Assembly: GCF_020511115.1 (NCBI RefSeq)
Contig: NZ_JAJAVH010000017.1
Coordinates: forward strand, 24,378 to 88,377
DNA from: Luteimonas panaciterrae
GTDB taxonomy: Bacteria > Pseudomonadota > Gammaproteobacteria > Xanthomonadales > Xanthomonadaceae
Length of the DNA stretch: 64,000 bases
Direction: 5' to 3'
Positions 20,601 through 31,723 of this stretch are shown here, one piece after another; position 1 is the first letter of the stretch; every line of letters starts with the position of its first letter. Both the position numbers and the translations under genes were made by a program. The notes under the pieces were generated by a model. That model worked only from the letters and a program-made list of their open reading frames with translations, ran no database searches and was not told the DNA's origin.

Positions 20601-21095
20601 ATGGTGAAGAACCGGAAATCGGAGTTCGATCGGACTTCACGGCGGCCGCCCGAGCGGTCGCCGGCCCAACGTGCTTTGGGGATGCTGGTCCGCCGCGAGC
20701 ATTCAAGAAAGGAGTTGACCCGCAAGCTGGCTTCACAAGGCATCGATGCGAGTGAAGCCGCCGCGGCGATCGACAGACTGGCCAAGGATGGCTGGCAGGA
20801 CGACCTCCGCTTCGCGGAGATGTTGGTCCGTACCCGTGCCGGTGCCGGCTACGGGCCGATACGGATTCGGGCGGAACTGGCCACCCACGGGCTGGACCAG
20901 GAAATGATTCGCCACGTCTTGGGAGACCTCGACGGCGGCTGGGCTGATACAGCGCGCGACCTCGTCCGCCGCCGCTATGGCCCGGCCGCCGTCGATGACC
21001 CCGCCGTGCGGCGCAAGGCCGCGGATTTTCTGGCAAGGCGGGGGTTCGCGGCTGAGCAGATTCGAGGGGCGGTTCGCGGGGAGATCGAGGAGTAG
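20601..21095 (+). CDS. recX: RecA regulatory protein RecX
   Basis: 164 residues from ATG 20601, the usual RecX length. GTG codons at 20583, 20589 and 20598 are also possible and the frame is open through the tandem repeat to 20409. Three-helix repeats are visible: ALGMLVRREHSRKELTRKLA, AIDRLAKDGWQDDLRFAEM and the C-terminal RKAADFLARRGFAAEQIRGAV. RecX caps or inhibits RecA filaments in the cytosol. No clear ribosome site precedes any start, consistent with translation coupled to upstream genes. Confidence 0.9.
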   Translation: MVKNRKSEFDRTSRRPPERSPAQRALGMLVRREHSRKELTRKLASQGIDASEAAAAIDRLAKDGWQDDLRFAEMLVRTRAGAGYGPIRIRAELATHGLDQEMIRHVLGDLDGGWADTARDLVRRRYGPAAVDDPAVRRKAADFLARRGFAAEQIRGAVRGEIEE

Positions 21096-21372
21096 GGGTC
21101 TTTGCGGCAGTGTTCCAGCAGCCGTCCCTGGCGAGCCTTTCCTAGCTGCGGATACCCCTGTCTCCTCCCCGCGCCGTCAGCGCGGTTCGGCTTGGCCGGG
21201 CGTTCCGGCGCACAGCACCTCAGGCGCGTTGACGATGCGCTTTCGACCTTTATGGCGTCTGCTAGCATGTGCGCCCTCACCCTATTGAATCCGGGTTGTC
21301 CCTTCGCCCCGCGGCCACATCTAGTCGGTATCGCGGGCGGGGCCGCGCCTGCTCCTCTGAATCCACGCATTA

Positions 21373-24003
<2,631 letters not shown>

Positions 24004-24150
24004 ACCTTGGTCGTAATGGCGGGTTTTTGCTTGCTGTGGTCCGTCAGCAACCGGTAACATCTTCTGTTTGTTGCAAGCGTTTTTCGGCTGCCCGTGTCCG
24101 AAAGCCGTCTGGCGGGAACGTTTCTCGCCGACCCATGGAGATTCCAAGCA

Positions 24151-24354
24151 ATGTTGATTTTGACTCGCCGCGTCGGTGAGACCCTGATGATCGGCGATAC
24201 GGTCACCGTGACGGTGCTCGGCGTAAAAGGTAATCAGGTCCGTATCGGCATCACTGCGCCGAAAGACGTGGCCGTGCACCGTGAAGAGATCTACGAGCGC
24301 ATCCAGCGCGGCGAAGAGCGCACCCCGCACCAGGGTTTGCCGCACTCCGACTGA
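24151..24354 (+). CDS. csrA: Carbon storage regulator CsrA
   Basis: 67 residues from ATG 24151 ([16 protein letters not shown]), preceded by GGAG ten bases upstream; longer starts at 24094 are not needed. The RNA-binding residues of the first strand (LTRR) and of the last strand-helix ([13 protein letters not shown]) are intact. CsrA dimers bind GGA motifs in leaders of target mRNAs and control carbon flux, motility and biofilm. Placement after alaS and before tRNA-Ser/tRNA-Arg is conserved in gammaproteobacteria. Confidence 0.97.
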   Translation: MLILTRRVGETLMIGDTVTVTVLGVKGNQVRIGITAPKDVAVHREEIYERIQRGEERTPHQGLPHSD

Positions 24355-24384
24355 ACCGGTATCCTTCCGCACGCGTTTTCACGG

Positions 24385-24405
24385 ACGCATGCTCCTGGCA
24401 TGCGT
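24385..24405 (+). terminator. Perfect hairpin between csrA and tRNA-Ser
   Basis: ACGCATGC (24385-24392), loop TCCTG, GCATGCGT (24398-24405). No T-run follows, so it may be a processing or weak termination structure in the csrA-tRNA transcript. Confidence 0.4.
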
Positions 24406-24416
24406 ACCGCACACCC

Positions 24417-24509
24417 GGAGACTTGCCCGAGAGGCCGAAGGGGCTCCCCTGCTAAGGGAGTATGGGGTCAAAAGCTCCATCGAGGGTTCGAATCCCTCAG
24501 TCTCCGCCA
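24417..24509 (+). tRNA. tRNA-Ser (anticodon GCT), CCA encoded
   Basis: 93 bases with a 7-bp acceptor (GGAGACT with AGTCTCC), anticodon stem CTCCC/GGGAG with loop CTGCTAA (anticodon 24451-24453), a long variable arm typical of tRNA-Ser and TTCGAAT T-loop. Decodes AGC/AGU. Confidence 0.96.
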
Positions 24510-24687
24510 CTTAGGCGAGCTACCCAGGTTCCGGGATGCTCGCCGCGAAACCGGAGTAATCCGGATTTCGCACAAGGCGTCCCATGCACTCCAAGGCATC
24601 GGACACCTCGACACAAAAACGACAGATTGACGAATGCGCCGTTGGTTCGGCACAATTCCGCTTCTGCTTCACACCGTTTCAAACCAT

Positions 24688-24764
24688 GCGCCCGTAGCTC
24701 AGCTGGATAGAGCACCAGGCTACGAACTTGGGGGTCGGGAGTTCGAATCTCTCCGGGCGCGCCA
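24688..24764 (+). tRNA. tRNA-Arg (anticodon ACG), CCA encoded
   Basis: 77 bases: acceptor GCGCCCG with CGGGCGC, D-arm AGCTCAGCTGGATAGAGC, anticodon loop CTACGAA (ACG at 24722-24724, normally edited to ICG) and T-loop TTCGAAT. It follows tRNA-Ser by 178 bases. Confidence 0.96.
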
Positions 24765-24804
24765 ATACTAAGGATCAGTCCACGCTCATGCGGGACCTTC
24801 CACG

Positions 24805-24834
24805 AAAAACCCGGCCTCGGCCGGGTTTTTTGTT
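24805..24834. terminator. Bidirectional terminator after tRNA-Arg
   Basis: AAAAACCCGGCC ... GGCCGGGTTTTTT: GC stem with A-run and T-run on either side. It serves the tRNA transcript and the convergent epimerase gene. Confidence 0.92.
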
Positions 24835-24868
24835 TTGCGGCTCTGATCCGCAATATCGGATTTACGAA

Positions 24869-25876
24869 TCAGACCTTGTAGAAGTCGCGATACCAGGCGA
24901 CGAAACGCTCCACGCCCACCTCGATCGGTGTCGACGGCGAATAGCCGGTGTCGCGCCGCAGCGCCTCGACATCGGCATAGGTGTCGGGCACGTCGCCCGG
25001 CTGCAGCGGCAGTAATTGCTTTTCCGCCTTGCGGCCCAGGCAGGCTTCCAGTACTTCGATGTAGCGCAGCAGTTCGACCGGCTGATGGTTGCCGATGTTG
25101 TAGACGCGATAGGGTGCGCTGGAACTGGCCGGCGTCGGTGCCTTCGGGTCGTAGTCCGGATCGGGGCCGGGCACGTGGTCGAGCGTGCGGATCACGCCTT
25201 CGACGATGTCGTCGATATAGGTGAAGTCGCGCGTGTGCCGGCCGTGGTTGAAAACGTCGATGGGTTTCCCGGCCAGGATGTTGCGCGTGAACAGGAACAG
25301 CGCCATGTCCGGCCGTCCCCACGGACCATAAACGGTGAAGAAGCGCAGGCCCGTGGTCGGCAGGTTGAACAGATGGCTGTACGTATGCGCCATCAGTTCG
25401 TTGGCCTTCTTGGTGGCCGCGTACATGCTCACCGGATGATCGACGCTGTCCTCCACCGAGAACGGCAGCTTGCGGTTCGCGCCGTACACGGAACTCGACG
25501 AGGCGTAGACCAGATGCTCGACGCCGCCGTAGCGGCAGGCTTCGAGGATGTTGAGGAAGCCGACGATGTTGCTGTCGACGTAGGCGCGCGGGTTCTCCAG
25601 CGAGTAGCGCACGCCGGCCTGCGCGGCGAGATTGACCACGCGTTGCGGGCGGAAGTCGGCGAATGCCTGGTCCAGCGCCGCGCGATCTTCCAGCGCCGCC
25701 TGCACGAAACGGAAACCGGCGTGCGGCTGCAGCCGCGCCAGGCGCGCCTGCTTGAGCTGCGGATCGTAGTAGCTGTTGAGATTGTCGTAACCCAATACCT
25801 CGTCGCCCCGCGCGAGCAGGCATTCGCTGAGCTTGGAACCGATGAATCCGGCGGCGCCGGTGACCAGGATGCGCAT
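24869..25876 (-). CDS. UDP-glucuronate 4-epimerase-like SDR enzyme
   Basis: 335 residues from ATG 25876 ([20 protein letters not shown]); the open frame runs 46 codons further but crosses a repeat. NAD-binding GxxGxxG is TGAAGFIG; catalytic Tyr-Lys is in [11 protein letters not shown] with upstream SSSSVYG. The stretch [18 protein letters not shown] and [13 protein letters not shown] is typical of UDP-glucuronate/galacturonate 4-epimerases. It supplies galacturonate-type sugars for LPS or exopolysaccharide. The dehydrogenase gene upstream could make a uronic-acid precursor; no glycosyltransferases are in this window. Confidence 0.88.
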   Translation of the reverse strand: MRILVTGAAGFIGSKLSECLLARGDEVLGYDNLNSYYDPQLKQARLARLQPHAGFRFVQAALEDRAALDQAFADFRPQRVVNLAAQAGVRYSLENPRAYVDSNIVGFLNILEACRYGGVEHLVYASSSSVYGANRKLPFSVEDSVDHPVSMYAATKKANELMAHTYSHLFNLPTTGLRFFTVYGPWGRPDMALFLFTRNILAGKPIDVFNHGRHTRDFTYIDDIVEGVIRTLDHVPGPDPDYDPKAPTPASSSAPYRVYNIGNHQPVELLRYIEVLEACLGRKAEKQLLPLQPGDVPDTYADVEALRRDTGYSPSTPIEVGVERFVAWYRDFYKV

Positions 25877-25957
25877 GGCGATGGGTGAGGGGAGGCTGGT
25901 GTGAATTGTAAGCCTGCGGGGTCGGAGATCGACTTCGGCTTGATGCGAGAAAAACCA

Positions 25958-26042
25958 GTCACCCCGGCGCAAGCCGGGGCCTATGTTGCTGTTGCCATTC
26001 GTAATGAAGATCAAAATGGGTCCCAGCTTGCGCTGGGGTGAC
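25958..26042. repeat. REP/MITE-like inverted pair
   Basis: GTCACCCCGGCGCAAGCCGG at 25958 onward and its inverted near-copy ending GCGCTGGGGTGAC at 26042 flank about 33 bases. Each end is itself a palindrome (CCCCGGCGCAAGCCGGGG). It belongs to the same style as the element at 53993-54091 (CATTCCCGCGAAGGCGGGAAT), with different spacer. No coding sequence inside. Confidence 0.75.
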
Positions 26043-26095
26043 GACGGAGGGCAGAACCTGCGTCGAAAGTGTCCTCGTGCCTACAAACAGGTTAC

Positions 26096-27403
26096 CTACA
26101 AACAGGCATCGGCACTGCCATGCGGCAGCGCGTGCTTGACGTCGAACAGCACCGCGCCGGGTTTGGCGAAGGCACGGATGCCGTCGGCGCCCAGCGCGAT
26201 GAATTGGTCGTGCGCCACGGCGAGGACCACGGCGTCGTAGCGGCCGGTCTGCGGCCGGTCGGCCAGCGTCAGGCCGTACTCGGCCTGCGCCTGTGCCGGC
26301 GCAACCCAGGGATCATGCACATCGACGTCGACGCTGTAGCTCTTCAACTCGTCGACGATGTCGATCACGCGCGTGTTGCGCAGATCGGTGCAGTTTTCCT
26401 TGAAGGCAAGACCCAGCACCAGTACCCGCGCGCCGGCGGTCTGGATGCCGCGCTGCTGCATCAGCTTGATCGTGCGCTCGGCCACATGCAGGCCCATGCT
26501 GTCGTTGATGCGGCGTCCGGCCAGGATCATCTCGGGCTGGTAGCCGATCTGCTGCGCCTTGTGGGTGAGGTAGTAGGGATCGACGCCGATGCAATGGCCA
26601 CCGACCAGGCCGGGGCGGAACGGCAGGAAGTTCCACTTGGTGCCGGCGGCTTCCAGCACTTCGTGCGTGTCGATGCCCAGGCGCTGGAAGATCAATGACA
26701 GCTCGTTGATCAGGGCGATGTTGACGTCGCGCTGGGTGTTCTCGATCACCTTCGCCGCTTCGGCGACGCGGATGCTGGAGGTCTTGTGCGTGCCGGCCTC
26801 GATGATGCCGGCGTACAGCGCATCGACGAAGTCGGCCGCTTCCGGCGTCGAGCCGGAGGTAACCTTGAGGATGGTTTCGAGCCGATGCCGCTTGTCACCG
26901 GGATTGATGCGTTCGGGGCTGTAGCCGACGAAGAAATCCGAGTTCAACTTCAGGCCGGATTCGCGTTCCAGGATCGGCACGCAGATCTCTTCGGTGGCGC
27001 CCGGATACACCGTCGATTCGTAGATCACCACGTCGCCGCGCGCGAGCGCGCGACCGGCGCTGCGGCTGGCGGCTTCCAGCGGGCGCAGGTCGGGACGTTT
27101 GTATTCGTCGATCGGCGAGGGCACGGTGACGATGAAGACGTTGCAGCCGGTGAGCGCGGTCGCGTCGTCGGTGAGCGACAGTCTGGCGGCGGATTTCAAT
27201 TCTTCCGCCGAGGTTTCCAGTGTGTGGTCGCGGTGTTCGCGCAGTTCGGCGATGCGGGCTGCGTCGATGTCGAAGCCGAGCGTGTCGTATTTGCGTCCGA
27301 ACGCGACGGCGAGCGGAAGCCCGACGTAGCCGAGGCCGATCACGGCGATGCGGATGTCATCTTGTGCGGGCAGTGGTGCGGGCACGGGCAGTGAGGCAGG
27401 CAT
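26096..27403 (-). CDS. UDP-N-acetylhexosamine / UDP-sugar 6-dehydrogenase (VipA/WbpO type)
   Basis: 435 residues. N-terminal Rossmann motif VIGLGYVGLPLAVAFG, central helix with KVIENTQRDVNIALINELS, and catalytic Cys in PGLVGGHCIGVDPYYLT. Sequence features (YSPERINPGD, HKTSSIRVAEAAKVIENTQ) put it closer to TviB/VipA/WbpO, which oxidise UDP-GalNAc or UDP-GlcNAc to the uronic acid, than to plain UDP-glucose dehydrogenase. The product would feed capsule or O-antigen synthesis. It precedes the epimerase on the same strand, separated by a REP-like repeat of 219 bases. Confidence 0.88.
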   Translation of the reverse strand: MPASLPVPAPLPAQDDIRIAVIGLGYVGLPLAVAFGRKYDTLGFDIDAARIAELREHRDHTLETSAEELKSAARLSLTDDATALTGCNVFIVTVPSPIDEYKRPDLRPLEAASRSAGRALARGDVVIYESTVYPGATEEICVPILERESGLKLNSDFFVGYSPERINPGDKRHRLETILKVTSGSTPEAADFVDALYAGIIEAGTHKTSSIRVAEAAKVIENTQRDVNIALINELSLIFQRLGIDTHEVLEAAGTKWNFLPFRPGLVGGHCIGVDPYYLTHKAQQIGYQPEMILAGRRINDSMGLHVAERTIKLMQQRGIQTAGARVLVLGLAFKENCTDLRNTRVIDIVDELKSYSVDVDVHDPWVAPAQAQAEYGLTLADRPQTGRYDAVVLAVAHDQFIALGADGIRAFAKPGAVLFDVKHALPHGSADACL

Positions 27404-27471
27404 GATCGTTCAAGGTTACGCGAAATCGCATCCGGGCCGGCACCTCCCGGCCGTCATGGGAGCGTGGAGCT

Positions 27472-28323
27472 TCAGGCGGACAGCCACGCGGCGACCGCTT
27501 CTGGCGCCTTCATCCAGGCGAAATGATCGGCGCGCGTGCCGAGTTCGGTGGCGCCGAGCTTGTGCAGTTCAAACTGCGCGCGCGGCAGCTTCGACAGCAG
27601 GAAACGCACCGGCGGCTCCGGTGCCAGCCAATCGTCGGCCATCACGATGGCGCGGGCGCTGACATCGTCGCGTGCCGCCATCGCGGCTTCCAGATCATCG
27701 GCGATGTTGGGGAAGGCGTAACGGCCGCTCAATCCCGTGCTCGCCCAGTCGCGGATCAGGCCGCGCGCCTCGTTGCCGGCGAAGCGGAACTTGTAGCCGG
27801 GCAGATAGCCGTGCCGGTCCGCGTACCAGGGCGCGGCGCGGTAGGCCAGCGGCAGACCCAGGCGATACGGCATCGGATAGGCGCGCCAGTAGGGCGCGGC
27901 GCTGGCGGTCAGCCACAGCGTGTGCGCGTAGCGCGGCGCGAGGCCCAGGCGCATGCAGGCGAACTGCCCGCCCAGGCTGTGGCCGCCGATGATCCGCGGC
28001 GTCGTGCCGAGCGTCTGCACGACCGCCGCTTCGCTGAGCGGAAGGTCGCCGTAGAGCACGTCGCGATAATCCCAGTTGCAATCGTGGCCCGCGCGTAGGC
28101 TGCTGGTGCCGAGACCACGCCATTCGTGCACGAACACGGCCACGCCGCGTCGCGCCAGCGCTTCGGCGAACGGAATGTAGTGCTTCGCCGCGATGCCCAG
28201 CGCCGGCAGCCAGAGCAGGCTGCGTTGCGGATTGGCCGGAATGCGCGCGAGCAGCGCGAAGCGGTGGCCGTCTTCCGCCTGCTGCGGCAGTTCGAGGACT
28301 TCGGGCGTGGCGGTGTCGTTCAT
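27472..28323 (-). CDS. Alpha/beta hydrolase
   Basis: 283 residues from ATG 28323. Nucleophile elbow is GGHSLGGQ, an early HEWRGLGTSS gives the oxyanion loop, and the late ADHFAWMKAPEAV supplies the catalytic His. It resembles the large group of uncharacterised serine hydrolases annotated as alpha/beta fold; substrate unknown. The gene starts 5 bases after the thiD stop and is the last of a LysR-thiD-hydrolase unit. Confidence 0.85.
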   Translation of the reverse strand: MNDTATPEVLELPQQAEDGHRFALLARIPANPQRSLLWLPALGIAAKHYIPFAEALARRGVAVFVHEWRGLGTSSLRAGHDCNWDYRDVLYGDLPLSEAAVVQTLGTTPRIIGGHSLGGQFACMRLGLAPRYAHTLWLTASAAPYWRAYPMPYRLGLPLAYRAAPWYADRHGYLPGYKFRFAGNEARGLIRDWASTGLSGRYAFPNIADDLEAAMAARDDVSARAIVMADDWLAPEPPVRFLLSKLPRAQFELHKLGATELGTRADHFAWMKAPEAVAAWLSA

Positions 28324-28328
28324 GCGAT

Positions 28329-29144
28329 TCAAAGCTTATGGAAATGATCGAGGACGACGATATCGCTGCGTCCCGGCTTGTAGCCGCCGAGCAGTGCGCC
28401 GTGCACGTAGTCGGTGGCACGCGCGCAAGCTTCGGGGAGGGACAAGCCGAGCCCCAGGTTCGCCGCGATCGCGGAGGCTAGCGTACAGCCCGTGCCGTGG
28501 CCGTCGATGCGCATGCGCGCATGCGTGAAGGCCGCGCGCGTGGCGCCGTCGTCGTAGCGGTCGATGACGGAAGCGCCTTCGTCGAGATGCCCGCCCTTGA
28601 GCAGCACCGCGCGGGCGCCAAGCGCGCGCAGGCTGGACGTGGCGCATTCGGCCGCCTCGCCGTTCGTGATCGCGGTGCCGAGTAGCAGCTCCGCTTCGGG
28701 GATGTTAGGCGTGACGATGCTCGCCAGCGGCAGCAGGCGTTGCCGCATCGCTTCGAGCGCATCGTCGGCGAGCAGCTTGGCGCCGGAGGTGGCGACCATC
28801 ACCGGATCGAGCACGACGTGCAGATGATGTTGTGCCCGCGGCTGATAGGCCTGCAGCGCATCGGCGACGGCGTGGATCACTTCCGCCGTCGCCAGCATGC
28901 CCAGCTTGACCGCGCGGATGTCGAAATCATCGAAACAGGCGTCGATCTGCGCGCGCAGGAAGGCGATCGGCGGCACATGCACGTCGGTGACGGCGCGCGT
29001 GTGCTGGGCGGTCAGCGCGGCGATCGCCGACAGCCCGTGAATGCGATGCGCGGCGAAGGTCTTGAGATCGGCCTGGATGCCGGCACCGCCGCCGGAATCG
29101 GCACCGGCGATGGTCAGGACGGAAGGCGGTCGGTGGTCGGTCAT
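28329..29144 (-). CDS. thiD: Bifunctional hydroxymethylpyrimidine kinase/phosphomethylpyrimidine kinase ThiD
   Basis: 271 residues from ATG 29144, which overlaps the LysR stop by ATGA. Family motifs: [20 protein letters not shown] at the N-terminus, [22 protein letters not shown] and the anion-hole [13 protein letters not shown]. It phosphorylates HMP to HMP-PP for thiamine synthesis or salvages HMP. No other thiamine gene is in the window and I saw no TPP riboswitch upstream, so control may be through the linked LysR gene. Confidence 0.95.
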   Translation of the reverse strand: MTDHRPPSVLTIAGADSGGGAGIQADLKTFAAHRIHGLSAIAALTAQHTRAVTDVHVPPIAFLRAQIDACFDDFDIRAVKLGMLATAEVIHAVADALQAYQPRAQHHLHVVLDPVMVATSGAKLLADDALEAMRQRLLPLASIVTPNIPEAELLLGTAITNGEAAECATSSLRALGARAVLLKGGHLDEGASVIDRYDDGATRAAFTHARMRIDGHGTGCTLASAIAANLGLGLSLPEACARATDYVHGALLGGYKPGRSDIVVLDHFHKL

Positions 29145-30004
29145 GCGCGCATTTTGAGGGCAGCCGCTTCCTGTTGGATCAATCGCCCGAATTCGCGCAC
29201 GGCGGGCGTCGGTTCGTCCTCGCCGTAGATCAGGAATGTGTCGAGGTCGGGCAACGGCGGCAGGCCGTATGTCCCGTCGAGGATTTTCATTCCGGGCTGC
29301 ATGTTCTGCGGCGAAAGTGCCGCGATGGCGAGGCCGGTCAGCGCCGCCGCGCGCAGATCGGCCAGGCTGGGCGAGGTGAACACGGAATGCCAATGCAGCG
29401 GAGTGGCGTTCAAGGCTTCCAGGGTCAGCATGCGGCAGATGCAGGGCGGCGCGGAGAAGGCGATGGGCAGTGAGGCTTCGCGCGGCAATTCGAAGTTCTC
29501 GGTGGCGACCCAATGCAACGGCGCGCGCTGCAGCACGATGCCCTCCATCGTGCCGGCCACCACGGGAACGACCGCGAGATCGAGTTCTCCCGCGAGCACC
29601 ATGCGATGCAGATCGAGATTCACCGCGACGCTCGCTTCCAGACGCACATCGGGGAAGGCGCGGCGGAACTGGCACAGCACCTGCGGCAGGCGTTCGCCCA
29701 TGTAGCTTTCCGGCACGCCGAAGCGCACGGAGCCGGAGATCGGCGAGGTGCGGAAGCGCTGGGCGAGGGCGTCGAAGGAATGCAGGATCTGCTCGGCGTG
29801 GCGCAGGAATTCCTCGCCGTCCTCGGTCAGGGCCAGGCGGCGGGTGGTGCGGTGGAGCAGCGGGCGGCCCACCTGTTCCTCCAGGCGCCGGATCTGGTGG
29901 CTGACCGCCGATTGCGTGAGATGTAGCCGCGCCGCCGCCTTGGTGAATCCCTTGGATTCCTGGACGGCGACGAAGGTACGCAGCAGCGTGGGATCGAAGT
30001 TCAT
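29141..30004 (-). CDS. LysR family transcriptional regulator
   Basis: 287 residues with the N-terminal winged helix ([43 protein letters not shown]) and a periplasmic-binding-like effector domain. It begins 107 bases from a divergent DHA2 exporter, the typical LysR arrangement, and its stop overlaps the thiD start. The effector is unknown; the exporter substrate would be a first guess. Confidence 0.92.
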   Translation of the reverse strand: MNFDPTLLRTFVAVQESKGFTKAAARLHLTQSAVSHQIRRLEEQVGRPLLHRTTRRLALTEDGEEFLRHAEQILHSFDALAQRFRTSPISGSVRFGVPESYMGERLPQVLCQFRRAFPDVRLEASVAVNLDLHRMVLAGELDLAVVPVVAGTMEGIVLQRAPLHWVATENFELPREASLPIAFSAPPCICRMLTLEALNATPLHWHSVFTSPSLADLRAAALTGLAIAALSPQNMQPGMKILDGTYGLPPLPDLDTFLIYGEDEPTPAVREFGRLIQQEAAALKMRA

Positions 30005-30111
30005 GGCGGCAGATTAATTAATATTATTACTCAATACAATGAAATTAATTCGTTTGATTCATGTGATGGCGGTGCCGAGAATGGCTCGGGTTCCTCACTG
30101 GCCGCCAACCG
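30005..30111. promoter_or_regulatory. AT-rich divergent control region, LysR/exporter
   Basis: About 107 bases. ATTAATTAATATTATTACTC at 30013 onward and AATTAATTC at 30043-30051 form AT-rich dyads in an otherwise GC-rich context, which is where a LysR T-N11-A operator and both promoters should lie. Exact boxes are not resolved. Confidence 0.5.
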
Positions 30112-31695
30112 ATGTCCGCCGTAGCGCATTCCCGTTCGTCCAACACCGTCGCCCTGATCGCCATCTGCCTGGCCGGGCTGATGTTCGGTCTGGAGATCTC
30201 CAGCGTGCCGATCATCCTGCCGGAGCTGGAGAAGGTCCTCGGCGCCGACTTCAAGGCGCTGCAGTGGATCATGAATGCCTACACCATCGCCTGCACCACG
30301 GTGCTGATGGCCACCGGCACGCTGGCCGACCGTTTCGGCCGCAGGCGCGTGTTCGTCGTGAGCACCGTCGCGTTCGGCCTCACCTCGCTGCTGTGCGGGC
30401 TGGCGCCGGATACGCACTGGCTGATCATCGGCCGCTTCCTGCAGGGCATGGCCGGCGGCGCGATCTTGATCTGTTCGATTGCCGTGCTGTCGCACCAGTT
30501 TCCGGAAGGGAGGGCGCGCGGCCGTGCGTTCGCGGTCTGGGGTGTCGTCTCCGGCATTGGCCTCGGCTTCGGTCCGGCGATCGGTGGCGCGGTGCTCGCC
30601 GTGCTCGACTGGCGCTGGATCTTCCTGGTGCACGTGCCGCTGGCGATGCTTGGCGTCGCGCTGACCTATGCGGCCGTGCAAGAGTCGCGTGATCCGCACG
30701 CCAGGAAGCTGGATCTGCTCGGCATCCTGACGCTGACCGTGGCGGTGCTCGGCCTCACTTACGCCATCACGCAAGGCGCGGATCTCGGTTTCTCCAGTCC
30801 GATCATCCTCGGCGTCGCCGCCGTGACGCTGGTGAGCTTGGTCGCCTTCGTGCTGGTGGAGAAATTCCACCCGCATCCGATGTTCGATTTCTCGGTGTTC
30901 AAGATTCGCGATTTCTCCGGCGCGATCCTCGGCTGCGTGGGCATGAATTTCAGCTACTGGCCTTTCATGATCTATCTGCCGCTGTATTTCTCCGCGGCGC
31001 TCGGTTACGACAACACCACGACCGGCCTGCTGCTGCTCGCGTACACGCTGCCGTATCTGGTGATGCCGCCGATCGCGCAATACCTGCTGATGCGGTACCA
31101 GGCGCGTGTCGTGATTCCCGCAGGGTTGTTCGCGATCGGCCTGGGTTTCCTGTTGATGAAGTTCGGCAGCGGCTTCGGTCAGAACAGCGGGCTGGCCGTG
31201 CTGCCGGGCGCGCTCGTGGCGGGCATCGGCCTGGGGCTGACCACCACGCCCGCGACCAACATGACTACGGGCTCGGTGCCGGCGAACCGTGCAGGCATGG
31301 CATCCGGCATGGACATCAGCGCCAGGTTGATCACGCTTGCGATCAACATCGCCGTGATGGGCGCGATCCTGGTGGCGGGCATACATGCCTCCCTACGAGG
31401 GGCATTTGGTGCAGCGTTCGATGTGACGCAATTGCGTGCCATCACCGAACAGCTCGCGGGCGGAGACCTTGCGGCCGTGCGACAGGAATTTCCGCGATTG
31501 GCGACGCTGGATGCTTCCGGCGACATCGTCCGTGCCGCGCTCACCGACGGGTTCGGCAATGTGATGCTCTACGGCGGCATCGGCGTCTGGGTGATCGCCG
31601 CGCTCAGTGCCGTGATTTTTTCGCGCAGGCAAGTCGTCGAAGTGTCGTCCTGCAATTCGCGGGCCGCTGTCTGTGCTTCGGAAAGCGGTGGATGA
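30112..31695 (+). CDS. MFS transporter, DHA2/EmrB-QacA family (14 TM)
   Basis: 527 residues. TM1 with MFGLEISSVPIILPELEK, motif A GTLADRFGRRRVF, motif C GIGLGFGPAIGGAVLAVL, and a total of about 14 hydrophobic helices; the last 25 residues are polar with two Cys. Inner-membrane drug/H+ antiporter, substrate unknown. Divergent from a LysR regulator, which probably controls it. ATG 30112 has no clear ribosome site; an ATG at 30039 is in another frame. Confidence 0.9.
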   Translation: MSAVAHSRSSNTVALIAICLAGLMFGLEISSVPIILPELEKVLGADFKALQWIMNAYTIACTTVLMATGTLADRFGRRRVFVVSTVAFGLTSLLCGLAPDTHWLIIGRFLQGMAGGAILICSIAVLSHQFPEGRARGRAFAVWGVVSGIGLGFGPAIGGAVLAVLDWRWIFLVHVPLAMLGVALTYAAVQESRDPHARKLDLLGILTLTVAVLGLTYAITQGADLGFSSPIILGVAAVTLVSLVAFVLVEKFHPHPMFDFSVFKIRDFSGAILGCVGMNFSYWPFMIYLPLYFSAALGYDNTTTGLLLLAYTLPYLVMPPIAQYLLMRYQARVVIPAGLFAIGLGFLLMKFGSGFGQNSGLAVLPGALVAGIGLGLTTTPATNMTTGSVPANRAGMASGMDISARLITLAINIAVMGAILVAGIHASLRGAFGAAFDVTQLRAITEQLAGGDLAAVRQEFPRLATLDASGDIVRAALTDGFGNVMLYGGIGVWVIAALSAVIFSRRQVVEVSSCNSRAAVCASESGG

Positions 31696-31723
31696 CACCA
31701 TGGGCGCGTGACTCGCCGCCGGG

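Noticed and set aside
29145..29675. N-terminal extension of the thiD frame
   Set aside because: Overlaps the LysR gene on the same strand in another frame and has shadow composition; ThiD starts at 29144.
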